DNA of 64,000 nucleotides from Verrucomicrobiaceae bacterium UBA1938 (GTDB taxonomy: Bacteria > Verrucomicrobiota > Verrucomicrobiia > Verrucomicrobiales > Verrucomicrobiaceae), in assembly GCA_002336895.1 (NCBI GenBank), contig DDFC01000020.1, positions 20,097-84,096 of the forward strand, read 5' to 3'. The notes beneath the pieces were generated by a model. The model was not told the origin of the DNA, ran no database searches, and saw only the letters and a list, made by a program, of their open reading frames with translations. Shown here in pieces: positions 1-7,782 of the stretch. Position 1 is the stretch's first letter. Each line of letters opens with the position of its first letter. The translations under genes and the position numbers were made by a program.

Positions 1-908
1 GCCTGGATCTTGAAGACGAAGCCGGAGAAGCCTTCGGCGGTGGGCTCGATGACACGGCCGTCGGCGGCCATGCGGGCTTCGGGCGGCGGGGCGAGCTCGA
101 GGAAGCCGTCGAGGAGCATCTGCACGCCGAAGTTGTTGCTGGCGCTGCCGAAGAAGACGGGGGTGAGCTCGCCGCGATCGATCTTGGTGCGGTCATAGGC
201 GTGGCCTGCGCCGTCGAGCATTTCGAGCTCCATCTTGGCCTGCTCCAGAGCTTCCGGGACGGTGTGCTGGGCGACGAAGTCGTCATCGAGGCCGCCGACT
301 TTTTCGGGGGCGCGGTAGGCACCGTGCACGGTGCGCTCGAAGAGATGCACGTCCTTTTTGCGGCGGTCATAGACGCCGCGGAACTGCTGGCCGAGGCCGA
401 GGGGCCAGTTGATGGCGCAGGCACCGATGCCGAGAACGGTTTCGAGTTCGTCGAGAAGGGTCAGGGGCTCGCGCGCGGGGCGGTCGAGCTTGTTCATGAA
501 GGTGAAGATGGGCACGCCACGGCGGCGGCAGACTTCGAAGAGCTTGCGGGTCTGGGCCTCGATACCTTTACCGGCATCAACGACCATGATGGCGGCGTCC
601 ACAGCGGTAAGCACGCGGTAGGTGTCTTCGGAGAAGTCCTTGTGACCGGGGGTGTCGAGCAGGTTTACGACGCTGTCCTTGTACTCAAACTGGAGGACGG
701 TGGAACTGACGGAGATGCCGCGCTGCTTTTCCAGCTCCATCCAGTCGGAGGTGGTGGCGCGCTGGTTTTTGCGTGCGGTGACGGAGCCTGCGAGCGCGAC
801 CGCACCGCCGTAGAGCAGGAGCTTTTCGGTGAGGGTCGTTTTACCGGCGTCCGGGTGCGAGATGATCGCGAAAGAGCGACGGCGGGCGATTTGGGCTTCG
901 TGGGGCAT
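1..908 (-). CDS. prfC: Peptide chain release factor 3, C-terminal part outside the window
   Basis: RF3 is a translational GTPase that removes RF1 or RF2 from the ribosome after termination. The reading frame stays open from 908 to the window edge (302 codons; the family is usually about 530 residues), so only the GTPase half is seen. The P-loop SHPDAGKTTLTEK lies at residues 17-29, followed by the switch II motif DTPGHKDFSEDT and the guanine-recognition motif NKLD. The serine-rich SVTARKNQRATTSDWMELE stretch is typical of RF3 and separates it from EF-G. I chose the start at 908 because MPHEAQIARRRSFAIISHPDAGKT matches the usual N-terminus; an in-frame ATG at 932 would add eight residues. It borders the AT-rich island on its 5' side. 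Confidence 0.95.
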   Translation of the reverse strand, partial: MPHEAQIARRRSFAIISHPDAGKTTLTEKLLLYGGAVALAGSVTARKNQRATTSDWMELEKQRGISVSSTVLQFEYKDSVVNLLDTPGHKDFSEDTYRVLTAVDAAIMVVDAGKGIEAQTRKLFEVCRRRGVPIFTFMNKLDRPAREPLTLLDELETVLGIGACAINWPLGLGQQFRGVYDRRKKDVHLFERTVHGAYRAPEKVGGLDDDFVAQHTVPEALEQAKMELEMLDGAGHAYDRTKIDRGELTPVFFGSASNNFGVQMLLDGFLELAPPPEARMAADGRVIEPTAEGFSGFVFKIQ

Positions 909-955
909 GGGGCAGCAAGGGGGAGTGTCCATGCCGCAAGGAGGGGGGGGATTCA

Positions 956-985
956 AATGACGAATGACGAAATCCGAATGACGAA
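956..985. repeat. Short AATGACG direct-repeat cluster
   Basis: The heptamer AATGACG occurs three times, at 956-962, 963-969 and 977-983, in the gap between prfC and the island. It looks like a fragment of a dispersed intergenic repeat. No protein or RNA function is visible. Confidence 0.5.
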
Positions 986-1040
986 GGGGGGAGGGATAAG
1001 CGGAGTGAGTGGACAGGATTAACAAGATGGAAGTCGAGTC

Positions 1041-1448
1041 CTACCCAACAACCTTGTGCCACTTTAGTTCTGGATGCTGACGGTGGTCCATCAACGTGAC
1101 TCCTTTACCAGAGAGGAACAACAGGTCGTCCCTAAGATCAGTAATTTCGAAGTCGACAAAAAGAGTATTTCCGCCGTGTGCCACCCAGAGGTAGGGGGAA
1201 TCGCAAGAGTAGCGTCTCACCTCCCGCAGCAGCTCTGATGGTTGGGAAACAGGCTCAGCGTTCCCTCCCCCGTTTCCAGATGAAAGTCTGGGGCGTGTGT
1301 CAATCAACAATTCGCCAGCCATGGGCATGGATGCATTATGCAGCGTTTTCATAGCTTTTTGCATCGTCGCTGAAACAGCTTGTAAAGTCAACTTGTGGAT
1401 GCACATTTTTTCGAAAATGATGCTAAAAGCACTCTTAACTGTATCCAC
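1041..1448 (-). CDS. Hypothetical protein, 135 aa, at the island edge
   Basis: I do not recognise this protein. The C-terminal half reads like a folded domain (REVRRYSCDSPYLWVAHGG, then FVDFEITDLRDDLLFLSGKG); the N-terminal part is rich in Met and Ala and the true start may be further in. It faces away from the helix-turn-helix gene at 1482, with only 33 bases between them, so the two would share a divergent control region. Base use is AT-richer than in prfC, which suggests it belongs to the acquired segment. A 61-codon open frame on the other strand (1297-1482) overlaps it and has no protein-like features. Confidence 0.45.
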   Translation of the reverse strand: MDTVKSAFSIIFEKMCIHKLTLQAVSATMQKAMKTLHNASMPMAGELLIDTRPRLSSGNGGGNAEPVSQPSELLREVRRYSCDSPYLWVAHGGNTLFVDFEITDLRDDLLFLSGKGVTLMDHRQHPELKWHKVVG

Positions 1449-1481
1449 TGACTTTCTGGAGCTCCTGATCCGTCCCGAATA

Positions 1482-2723
1482 ATGGCACGCCCCACGACAT
1501 TAAACCCGCTCGCTATCGCATTTGGTGCAGCCCTGCGAATGCTAAGGAAAGGCAGGTCCATAAATGCCCTCGCTCACGCAGCTGGAGTGAGTCCTACTTT
1601 TTTTCGCCTTATTGAGGGTGGACGAAACCATATCGCTGTTAGCAAGGTTTCGGCTCTTCACGCTGCTTTCGAAAAGCAACTGAGCTATGAAGCTCTTGTT
1701 TTCATTCTCAGTACCATTGCGGCTCTGGAGGATTCTGGAGCTGAGATCAAGGATTCGAAACAGCGAGGAATTCAACTTAGCGAAAGGGCAACTTTCATCA
1801 GTGCTGCTTTGAGGGGAGATCACCCCTTTCATGTTTTCCTCAAAAAATTCACCGCTCCAGTCGAGACGTTTGGCATGCCCGTTCCTGAGGGATTCAGTCC
1901 GACGGCGAACATTTTTGAGGCTGTGGCTCTTGATCCGGCGTCCCTGAGAGATGTCATTACTAAAGCTCGTCTTGGTGAGGAATGTCGTGACTTGCTCACC
2001 GCTTACGATGGCTATGCCGCAGGTGCGCACCAGATTCGCCAAGATTATCCAGAGCAGTTTTTCAGCGATATCCCGTCTCTTTATAAAGAATTTTTTGACG
2101 GACTAAAAAGCAGCGTTCTCGGGTTCCCTCGATTTTTTGCGCCGGAAAGCTCTTGGGAGTGGGAGCGAAAGAATTATGCCACTTTCGAGCAGCTATTTGT
2201 CGTATGTCACTGGACACAACTGGTTGACGTCAAAAATTTGACGCGATACAAATTTGATTACCTTTGGCTAGCACAATTCAGGCGGGCGGTCTTTGTGCTA
2301 CTAGATGACGTGTCAGGCATGGATCAAGAGGCCCTCAAGAGCGTATTCTGGGCAAACCTTGCGCTCGGACTAAATGAGCGGGCCAACGATAGAACAGGAA
2401 ATCCCACAGAAAGCCAGCATGCCCGAGAGTTGTTGGCAGACTATAACGCTAGCAAGGAACTCCTACGTGACAAAACGTTATTCCTTCCTTGTCCGCCAGG
2501 CCCGGCAAATGACGCTGCTCAGCATCTTCTAGAAGAATTTAGTCCTGAGGACCTCATCGCGAACGCCATGTGGTTCTTTCGAACCAGCGATAAAGCCTTT
2601 ATAGGGGCTGCCTCGCATATCGACCCAAAGTCTGTTAAAGCCTCACGTATCATGTTTTTGACCTTCTCGGAATGCAGCACGGCCCTCGCAACCCTCAACG
2701 AGTTCTTTCCAGCGCTTCTGTAA
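1482..2723 (+). CDS. Helix-turn-helix protein with large unknown C-terminal domain
   Basis: A 413-residue protein with an N-terminal XRE/Cro-like helix-turn-helix at about residues 10-65: ALRMLRKGRSINALAHAAG is the first helix pair and SPTFFRLIEGGRN the recognition helix region. The remaining 340 residues are mostly helical, contain many aromatic residues and match no domain I know. Four bases separate its stop from the next start (2727), so it is probably co-translated with the cyclodipeptide synthase. Possible roles are regulator of the cluster, or sensor/effector fused to a DNA-binding head. Codon use is AT-richer than in flanking genes: 21 of the 60 bases at 2041-2100 are G or C, against 41 of 60 at 12121-12180. 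This points to horizontal transfer. Confidence 0.75.
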   Translation: MARPTTLNPLAIAFGAALRMLRKGRSINALAHAAGVSPTFFRLIEGGRNHIAVSKVSALHAAFEKQLSYEALVFILSTIAALEDSGAEIKDSKQRGIQLSERATFISAALRGDHPFHVFLKKFTAPVETFGMPVPEGFSPTANIFEAVALDPASLRDVITKARLGEECRDLLTAYDGYAAGAHQIRQDYPEQFFSDIPSLYKEFFDGLKSSVLGFPRFFAPESSWEWERKNYATFEQLFVVCHWTQLVDVKNLTRYKFDYLWLAQFRRAVFVLLDDVSGMDQEALKSVFWANLALGLNERANDRTGNPTESQHARELLADYNASKELLRDKTLFLPCPPGPANDAAQHLLEEFSPEDLIANAMWFFRTSDKAFIGAASHIDPKSVKASRIMFLTFSECSTALATLNEFFPALL

Positions 2724-2726
2724 GCT

Positions 2727-3404
2727 ATGCAACATCGCCGCCGACTTCGAGTCACCGCTATTCATCCAAGCGAGCTATTGATGAAGGATGTGCCGCGTGT
2801 AAGCGCTATTTTAGGCATGAGCCTTGGCAACCCAACCTTTTCAGGCCCCTCGCTCCCTCGTCTGTTGGAGTGGGCGGATTTGCATTTCGACCAACTAGTA
2901 ATCCTAGTGGGGGATTACCTTGAACGTCATAATATTCCTGCCCCTGATCCCGCAACTGCAGCCGAGGCAGCAATGCATAAAGGCCGCGAACTCCAGTCTT
3001 ACATAGAAGCCTGCATCTCCAAGTTTTCGCCTGGAAAATTTGTTCTCAAAAGTGCTTACGACCTGATGCACGAAGAGGCATTCACAACCGCATACAGAAG
3101 CCTGGTCAAACACTTTGAGATCGATCACGGGTTCAATGAGACTGTCATGACCGACGTTGATGAATATCTTGAACGCAAGCCCCCAATGACCAAGGAGGTA
3201 AGAGAAGAAAGAGTACAGAACTCAATTGCATATATTTTGGAAGAACTCGCCCTATTTTCCCAGTTAGTCGACGAAGGTCATCGGGTGCAAGTTTATCCCG
3301 GACGGCACCTTCGGGTCTTCAGGTCTCTAGCTGCGCAGAAACTCATCACTCCTATCCCTGAATTAAACAGGCTAATTTGCATCGACGTCCACGTTGGACA
3401 CTAA
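2727..3404 (+). CDS. tRNA-dependent cyclodipeptide synthase (CDPS)
   Basis: CDPSs make diketopiperazines from two aminoacyl-tRNAs by a ping-pong mechanism with an acyl-enzyme on Ser, using a class-I aminoacyl-tRNA-synthetase-like Rossmann fold. This 225-residue protein has the family's length and order of motifs. GMSLGN at 30-35 matches GISAGN around AlbC Ser37, so Ser32 is the predicted nucleophile. LLEWADLHFD at 46-55 matches the LLQWAGQRFE helix. AYILEELALF at 168-177 matches NYVLAEAPLF, giving Tyr169 and Glu173 for AlbC Tyr178 and Glu182. Tyr190-Pro191 sits near AlbC Tyr202. Asn35 resembles the NYH subfamily and Tyr-Pro the XYP subfamily, so I leave the subfamily open. The product cannot be read from sequence. 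The gene lies between the helix-turn-helix gene and a symporter (13 bases), as if in one operon. I recognised it by motif and spacing comparison from memory, not by a search. Confidence 0.8.
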   Translation: MQHRRRLRVTAIHPSELLMKDVPRVSAILGMSLGNPTFSGPSLPRLLEWADLHFDQLVILVGDYLERHNIPAPDPATAAEAAMHKGRELQSYIEACISKFSPGKFVLKSAYDLMHEEAFTTAYRSLVKHFEIDHGFNETVMTDVDEYLERKPPMTKEVREERVQNSIAYILEELALFSQLVDEGHRVQVYPGRHLRVFRSLAAQKLITPIPELNRLICIDVHVGH

Positions 3405-3417
3405 ACAAATCTGAATC

Positions 3418-4884
3418 ATGAACTTCACGATCTACAGCGCCCTAGCAGTGACTGCTATCACCTTCATTCTGATCAGTGTCTTCTTTCGTACTGGCATCAA
3501 GAACCTTTCAGATTTTGTTCCTGTCGAGAAACACGGCCAGGCTCGCGTTCGCTCGCGCAAAACATTTTCCACCAGTACAATCGCAACTTCGATCTCATTG
3601 GCAACGCTAGTGGCTGCCTATTTCGGACTGGCTAAACACTTCGGTCTCTGGTTGTTGTGGACTGCATTAACAGCAGCCTTGGGTATGTGTGTAGTCTACA
3701 AACTGTCCCCCCGTATCTCCGCAAAGTTGAAGGCTTATTCTAACGTGCCGAGCATCCATGAATTCTTAGCGGAGGAATACAATGTTCCGCACATCAAGCC
3801 GGTGGCGGCCATCTTTACGGCTATTGGCCTGCTGTTGTTACTTGCCACAGAATTGCTTGTTGGGGGCGCGTTTCTTGCTCAGCTAATTCCCGGATCTGAT
3901 AGGTGGGTTGTGACGGCCATCTTGGCATCGGTGCCGCTGTTATATGTGATAATGGGTGGTTTTGGAGCGGTGGTAGTTACTGATCGCATTCAGATGGCTC
4001 TTATCTGGGTGATGATTTGCTCGCTTTTAACTGTAATAATATTCTCCGGAGACTATCCCCCTGAGCGCCTTCGTCAAGCAGCACCGCTTCGCGCAGTCGA
4101 CACTGGGTTGATGTGGTTTCTGCTTGGAATAGCACTGATGAACATCCCCACTGCCTTGAGCAACATCACTGTGTGGCAGAGGATTTCAGCCTGCGAGAGT
4201 GATAAAATTTTGAAAGCTGGTCTTCGCCGCAGCGCAGTGGGCATTTTCATGGCTTGGTCGTTGCTAGTGGTAATCGCATGGGCGGCTGGAACAACTGGCA
4301 CTGCAACTACTCCGGCTGAACTCTGCGTGCAGTTACTGAATGGCGCAGCACGAACCCCATTCGGTTTCGCGTTGGTTTTCCTCATAGTGGTGGGACTGTA
4401 TAGCGCTCAGCTGTCAACAGCGTCAACCTTTTTAATAGCCAGTGGGCATACGATCACGACTGACATTCTGAACTATAAACACAAGTCAGCACCCACGGCC
4501 ACAACGGCGACATCTCTGCGAGTATCTCAGATCGCTATAATCTTTTCATGTTTTGCTTCGTGCAGCGTGGTCGTCTTGTTTGAGAAGACTGGATACAAGA
4601 TTGAGGACATCATATTTTCGATCTATGGCGGAGCCTTGGCACTGTTCCCCCCGATGCTCCTTGCTTTGCTTTTACCCCGTAAGACCTTGAAGTATCTCTC
4701 CAGGTACGCATTTACTGCGATAGTCATTGGCTTCCTCTCTGGTTGGACTGCCGCACTCGCGGGAAAGATAGCCGCAATACAAAACCTGCTTTTTATGTCG
4801 CCCGCTGTTGGCATGTCTATGTCTGGACTTGTATTACTTGTCGGTTGGAACATAACAAAGCAAGCTAGGCGAAAGAATATATAG
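3418..4884 (+). CDS. Sodium/solute symporter (SSF)-family permease
   Basis: A 488-residue inner-membrane protein with about 13 hydrophobic segments. GGFGAVVVTDRIQM near residues 179-192 is the SSF signature (consensus GGxxAVxxTDxxQ), and SNITVWQRISACESD matches the conserved WQR region. SSF proteins bring in sugars, amino acids, vitamins or anions with Na+; a few act as sensor input domains. The position 13 bases after the cyclodipeptide synthase suggests that it moves the cyclodipeptide, a precursor or a related signal, but this is inference. No biosynthetic neighbour other than the synthase is present. Codon use is AT-rich, like the rest of the island. Confidence 0.8.
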   Translation: MNFTIYSALAVTAITFILISVFFRTGIKNLSDFVPVEKHGQARVRSRKTFSTSTIATSISLATLVAAYFGLAKHFGLWLLWTALTAALGMCVVYKLSPRISAKLKAYSNVPSIHEFLAEEYNVPHIKPVAAIFTAIGLLLLLATELLVGGAFLAQLIPGSDRWVVTAILASVPLLYVIMGGFGAVVVTDRIQMALIWVMICSLLTVIIFSGDYPPERLRQAAPLRAVDTGLMWFLLGIALMNIPTALSNITVWQRISACESDKILKAGLRRSAVGIFMAWSLLVVIAWAAGTTGTATTPAELCVQLLNGAARTPFGFALVFLIVVGLYSAQLSTASTFLIASGHTITTDILNYKHKSAPTATTATSLRVSQIAIIFSCFASCSVVVLFEKTGYKIEDIIFSIYGGALALFPPMLLALLLPRKTLKYLSRYAFTAIVIGFLSGWTAALAGKIAAIQNLLFMSPAVGMSMSGLVLLVGWNITKQARRKNI

Positions 4885-4946
4885 GAACTGATAGTGCAAG
4901 TTCATTGATAATGCCGTGAAATTTCGTTTGGTTACTTTTTGAATCC

Positions 4947-5966
4947 ATGCAAAAGCGCTACCAAGTATTTGTCAGCTCGACCTTCACCGATCTAGAAGAG
5001 GAGCGCAGGGAGATAATGAAAGCTTTACTCGAACTTCGTTGTATACCGGCGGGCATGGAAATGTTTCCAGCAGCAAATGATGAACAATGGCGTTTGATCC
5101 AGAGAGTCATCGACGACTCCGATTACTATGTCGTCATTGTTGCGGGGAGGTATGGAAGCACCGACGCTGCAGGCCTGAGTTACACTGAAAAGGAATATCG
5201 ATATGCCGTTAAAAAGGGAATTCCGGTTTATGGATTTGTTCACAAAAACCCCGAGAAAATTGCAGGCGAGAAGCTGGAGAAATCGCTAAAAGCCAGAAAA
5301 AAGCTCGAAGCCTTTCGAAAGCTGGTTCAATCCAACAAAATGGTGAAATATTGGGAAACTGCCGAAGGACTTGGAGGCGCTGTGAGTCGTGCTATTTCAA
5401 TTGCTGAAAAAGACGAGCCGAGAAAAGGATGGGTGCGAGGCGACAAGCTCCTTACGGAAGAGCATGTTCAGCAAATGTTGGATTTGCAAAAGCAGGTCCG
5501 AGATCTCCAAGCCAAACTGGACGCGGCTTCAGGGCCGCCTCCAGGTGTCGAAAATCTAGCACAAGGCGATGATACAATTATGCTGGCCGCTCGTGGTTGG
5601 AGGGACACTTATAGTCGCGAATGGGACAGAACTGGCGACAAGACCGAAATTGTCGCTTCATGGAATGAGCTTTTTGAAGCTTTAGCCCCGCTTCTTTCTT
5701 CACAAGCAACTAAACAGGGATGGAAAGCCGCTTTGGATAACAAATGCATGGAAATCCATCGGTTCGCTGTTGCTGAAGCAGAAAAAGCTGGTCACTACCC
5801 ATCGGCCAAGGCGATCATTGAACTGCCGGAAGCCGAGGTCGCACGCGTAATAAATCAGTTCCGAGCATTGGGCCTGATCAAACCTCGTGGTGCGGGCAGC
5901 GGATTTGTCCTCACAAGCTACGGGGACCGACTAGCCCTTGCTTTGTCAGCAATCCGCAAATCATAG
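4947..5966 (+). CDS. DUF4062 protein with C-terminal winged-helix-like domain
   Basis: A 339-residue soluble protein. Residues 1-100 are a clear DUF4062 domain (QVFVSSTFTDLEEERREI, MEMFPAANDE, SDYYVVIVAGRYGS, LSYTEKEYRYAV). This Rossmann-like domain often sits at the N-terminus of bacterial NTPase and signalling proteins linked to defence. A probable coiled coil follows at about residues 172-192 (EEHVQQMLDLQKQVRDLQAK). The last 75 residues (SAKAIIELPEAEVARVINQF, then LGLIKPRG and LTSYGDRLAL) look like a winged helix-turn-helix. No NTPase domain is present. The gap to the symporter gene is 62 bases, so it may have its own promoter. It ends the island. Its role is unknown; nucleotide- or ligand-sensing regulation and a defence-type effector are both possible. 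Confidence 0.75.
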   Translation: MQKRYQVFVSSTFTDLEEERREIMKALLELRCIPAGMEMFPAANDEQWRLIQRVIDDSDYYVVIVAGRYGSTDAAGLSYTEKEYRYAVKKGIPVYGFVHKNPEKIAGEKLEKSLKARKKLEAFRKLVQSNKMVKYWETAEGLGGAVSRAISIAEKDEPRKGWVRGDKLLTEEHVQQMLDLQKQVRDLQAKLDAASGPPPGVENLAQGDDTIMLAARGWRDTYSREWDRTGDKTEIVASWNELFEALAPLLSSQATKQGWKAALDNKCMEIHRFAVAEAEKAGHYPSAKAIIELPEAEVARVINQFRALGLIKPRGAGSGFVLTSYGDRLALALSAIRKS

Positions 5967-5987
5967 ACGTCGCTCCTAGCGCATCGT

Positions 5988-6176
5988 TTAGCGCCGAAAG
6001 GTGCTTCTTCCTGGAAATGATGTTTGCAAGTGCATACGGTCGCCATCATGGCAAAAGGCAAACCCATCACAGTTGGCGACTTGATTTTCGGGCGGGCTGC
6101 CCCACACCAAAGCTTCGTGCACGTGGTATGGGGCGTTCAGATCGTCCTGCACGGACGGGTGGTAAGAAAGGGTCAT
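5988..6176 (-). pseudogene. Broken ParE/RelE-type toxin gene
   Basis: The first 15 residues, MTLSYHPSVQDDLNA, are a typical ParE/RelE toxin start, and the ATG overlaps the antitoxin stop in the usual ATGA arrangement. After residue 15 the frame no longer resembles the family: the fold's middle strands and the C-terminal RHxRR-type end are missing, and the frame stops after 62 codons instead of about 95-100. An internal deletion or replacement at about 6131 explains this. The break lies next to the right edge of the AT-rich island, so insertion of the island may have removed the toxin body. It should be non-functional. Confidence 0.6.
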
Positions 6177-6400
6177 GCGACCTTAGGCAGACGGAGTCCG
6201 GCGATGAATTCCTCGTGCGACATTTCACGAACCAATCCGGACTCGATTTCGGCATCCCGACGCATGGCTTCGTCCAAGATGTCATCCGCATAGGACCTGT
6301 CGTCGGGCAGGCTGTCAAAGATGCTGAGCAGGACTGCGGCTCTGTCTGCAACGGGAAGTTGCAGGGCGGCCTCAGTGACGGCAGAAATCGTGGCAGTCAT
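6173..6400 (-). CDS. Addiction-module antitoxin, orphaned
   Basis: A 75-residue protein of the short 'putative addiction module component' family: ALQLPVADRAAVLLSIFDSL is the characteristic helical start, and the C-terminal part (SHEEFIAGLRL) should bind the toxin. Its partner toxin, which overlaps it by four bases, is broken, so the antitoxin is probably a relic or acts in trans. A TATAAT box at 6456-6461 could drive it. Confidence 0.7.
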   Translation of the reverse strand: MTATISAVTEAALQLPVADRAAVLLSIFDSLPDDRSYADDILDEAMRRDAEIESGLVREMSHEEFIAGLRLPKVA

Positions 6401-6455
6401 GCTTAGAGATTAATCGAAAGCACAAGCTGAGGCAAGGCTGTCATTTTCAACGAGC

Positions 6456-6484
6456 ATTATACGGGATACTCCACCCGGACCAAA
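6456..6484 (-). promoter_or_regulatory. Possible sigma-70 promoter for the antitoxin, inside the end of truA
   Basis: On the minus strand there is a perfect TATAAT at 6461-6456, 16 bases after TTGGTC (6483-6478), a weak -35 box. The TAA stop of truA lies within the -10 box. The antitoxin ATG follows 56 bases downstream. Confidence 0.45.
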
Positions 6485-7287
6485 TACAGCCCGCAGGCGG
6501 GGGCGGTTTGGTTGCTTTGGGGGCCGGTGGGGTCGGTGAGGAGACGGGCGAACCATTCTTTGGGTTCGCGGGCGCGGGCGACGTGGATGAGGCTGCCGAC
6601 GATGAGGCGGACCATTTTGTAGAGGAAGCCGTCGCCGGAGAATTCGAGGGTGAGGAGGTCGCCGTCTTCGCGCATTTCGGCGCGGTGGATGGTGCGGGTG
6701 GTTTTTTCGGTGCGCTGGCGGCGCTCGGTTTCGGGCATGTCGCCGCGATTGGCGGAGAGGCGGACGAAGTTGTGGGTGCCGACGAGTTTTTCGCAGCACC
6801 AGCGCACGGCATCGAGATCGAGCGGGCCATAGACGTGCCAGGCGCGGTCGGCTTCAAAGGGGGAGAGCATGCGCGGGCGCCAGATGCGATAGCGGTAGGT
6901 TTTGCCGATGGCGTCGAAGCGGGCGTGGAAGAGGGGAGGGCATTCCTCGACGAGGAGGATGCGGATGGTGAGTGGGAGGCAGGCGTTGAGGGCGTGGGCC
7001 CAGGCCTCTCCGCTCATGCGGACGGTTTCGGGCACGTCGCAGTGGGCGGTCTGGGCGAGGGCGTGAACGCCGGCGTCGGTGCGGCCGCTGCCCTGCACGC
7101 GGGCGTCGATGCGGGTGGCTTTGCGAATGGCGGCGTTGATTTCATCTTGAATGCCGCCACCGCTTTCCTGGCTCTGCCAGCCTTTCCAAGGCGCGCCGTT
7201 GTAGGCGATGGTGAGGCGCAGGCGCTTCCAGCCAGGAGGCGGGGCATGGCGCAGACCGGCCTTACTTTCGACGTCGCTTCGGCTCAT
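6457..7287 (-). CDS. truA: tRNA pseudouridine(38-40) synthase A
   Basis: TruA converts U38, U39 and U40 in the anticodon arm of many tRNAs to pseudouridine. The 276-residue protein has the catalytic motif GSGRTDAGVHA with the nucleophile Asp71, the N-terminal strand LTIAYNGAPWKGWQ, the conserved RFDAIGKTYRYRIW and the late motif GDGFLYKMVRLIVGSLIHV. Length is normal for the family. It overlaps ruvX upstream by 26 bases, so the two genes are co-transcribed. The first 20 residues are poorly conserved; a downstream start is possible but no better Met is nearby. Confidence 0.96.
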   Translation of the reverse strand: MSRSDVESKAGLRHAPPPGWKRLRLTIAYNGAPWKGWQSQESGGGIQDEINAAIRKATRIDARVQGSGRTDAGVHALAQTAHCDVPETVRMSGEAWAHALNACLPLTIRILLVEECPPLFHARFDAIGKTYRYRIWRPRMLSPFEADRAWHVYGPLDLDAVRWCCEKLVGTHNFVRLSANRGDMPETERRQRTEKTTRTIHRAEMREDGDLLTLEFSGDGFLYKMVRLIVGSLIHVARAREPKEWFARLLTDPTGPQSNQTAPACGLYLVRVEYPV

Positions 7288-7753
7288 GGGTCCAGTCGAG
7301 TTCGTAGGCGTCGTCGGGCAGCAGGAAGCCTGCGGGGCCGCGCTGCTGGTTCAAATATTCCTGGAGGATGACGACTGCGGCGAGCTGATCGACGATCTCG
7401 TTGCGCTCTTTTTTCCCGGTGATGCCGGAGCGGGACATGGAGGCCTCCGCCTCGACGGAGGAGAGGCGCTCATCGACGAACTCGATGGGCACGGAGTGCT
7501 GCAACTCCTTGCCGAGACTAGTGGCGAACTTTTCCACGCGTTCGGCGGCGCTGCCTTTTTCCCCACTCATGCGGAAGGGCATGCCGATGACGATTTTGCC
7601 GATGTGCTTCTCCTTGACGATGCGTGCGATGGTGCGCTCGGGCTCGTGAGTGGCATCGATGGTCTTAAACGGGCTGGCGACGATTTCGGTCTCGTCGCTG
7701 AGGGCGAGACCGATTCGCACGGTGCCGTGGTCGATGGCAAGGATGCGCGGCAT
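7262..7753 (-). CDS. ruvX: Putative pre-16S rRNA nuclease / Holliday junction resolvase-like YqgF
   Basis: An RNase H-fold protein of the YqgF/RuvX family, thought to mature the 5' end of 16S rRNA. In its 163 residues, ILAIDHGTVRIGLALSD holds the first catalytic Asp8; IGKIVIGMPFRMSGEKG and FVDERLSSVEAE are the family's second and third motifs, and NEIVDQLAAVVILQEYL holds the last Asp. The C-terminal tail (DWTHEPKRRRK) is basic and slightly longer than usual. It lies between manC and truA, in the same direction as both. Confidence 0.93.
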   Translation of the reverse strand: MPRILAIDHGTVRIGLALSDETEIVASPFKTIDATHEPERTIARIVKEKHIGKIVIGMPFRMSGEKGSAAERVEKFATSLGKELQHSVPIEFVDERLSSVEAEASMSRSGITGKKERNEIVDQLAAVVILQEYLNQQRGPAGFLLPDDAYELDWTHEPKRRRK

Positions 7754-7782
7754 GGGACTGGATGCTGGGCCTGATGCTTGGA

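Noticed and set aside
201..1022. A 273-codon + strand frame opposite prfC
   Set aside because: The minus strand encodes RF3 with its G motifs; the + frame is a shadow that runs into the AATGACG repeat.
1297..1482. A 61-codon + strand frame ahead of the HTH gene
   Set aside because: It overlaps the minus-strand 135-residue frame and ends at the HTH start; Met/Leu-rich without domain. A leader peptide is possible but unsupported.
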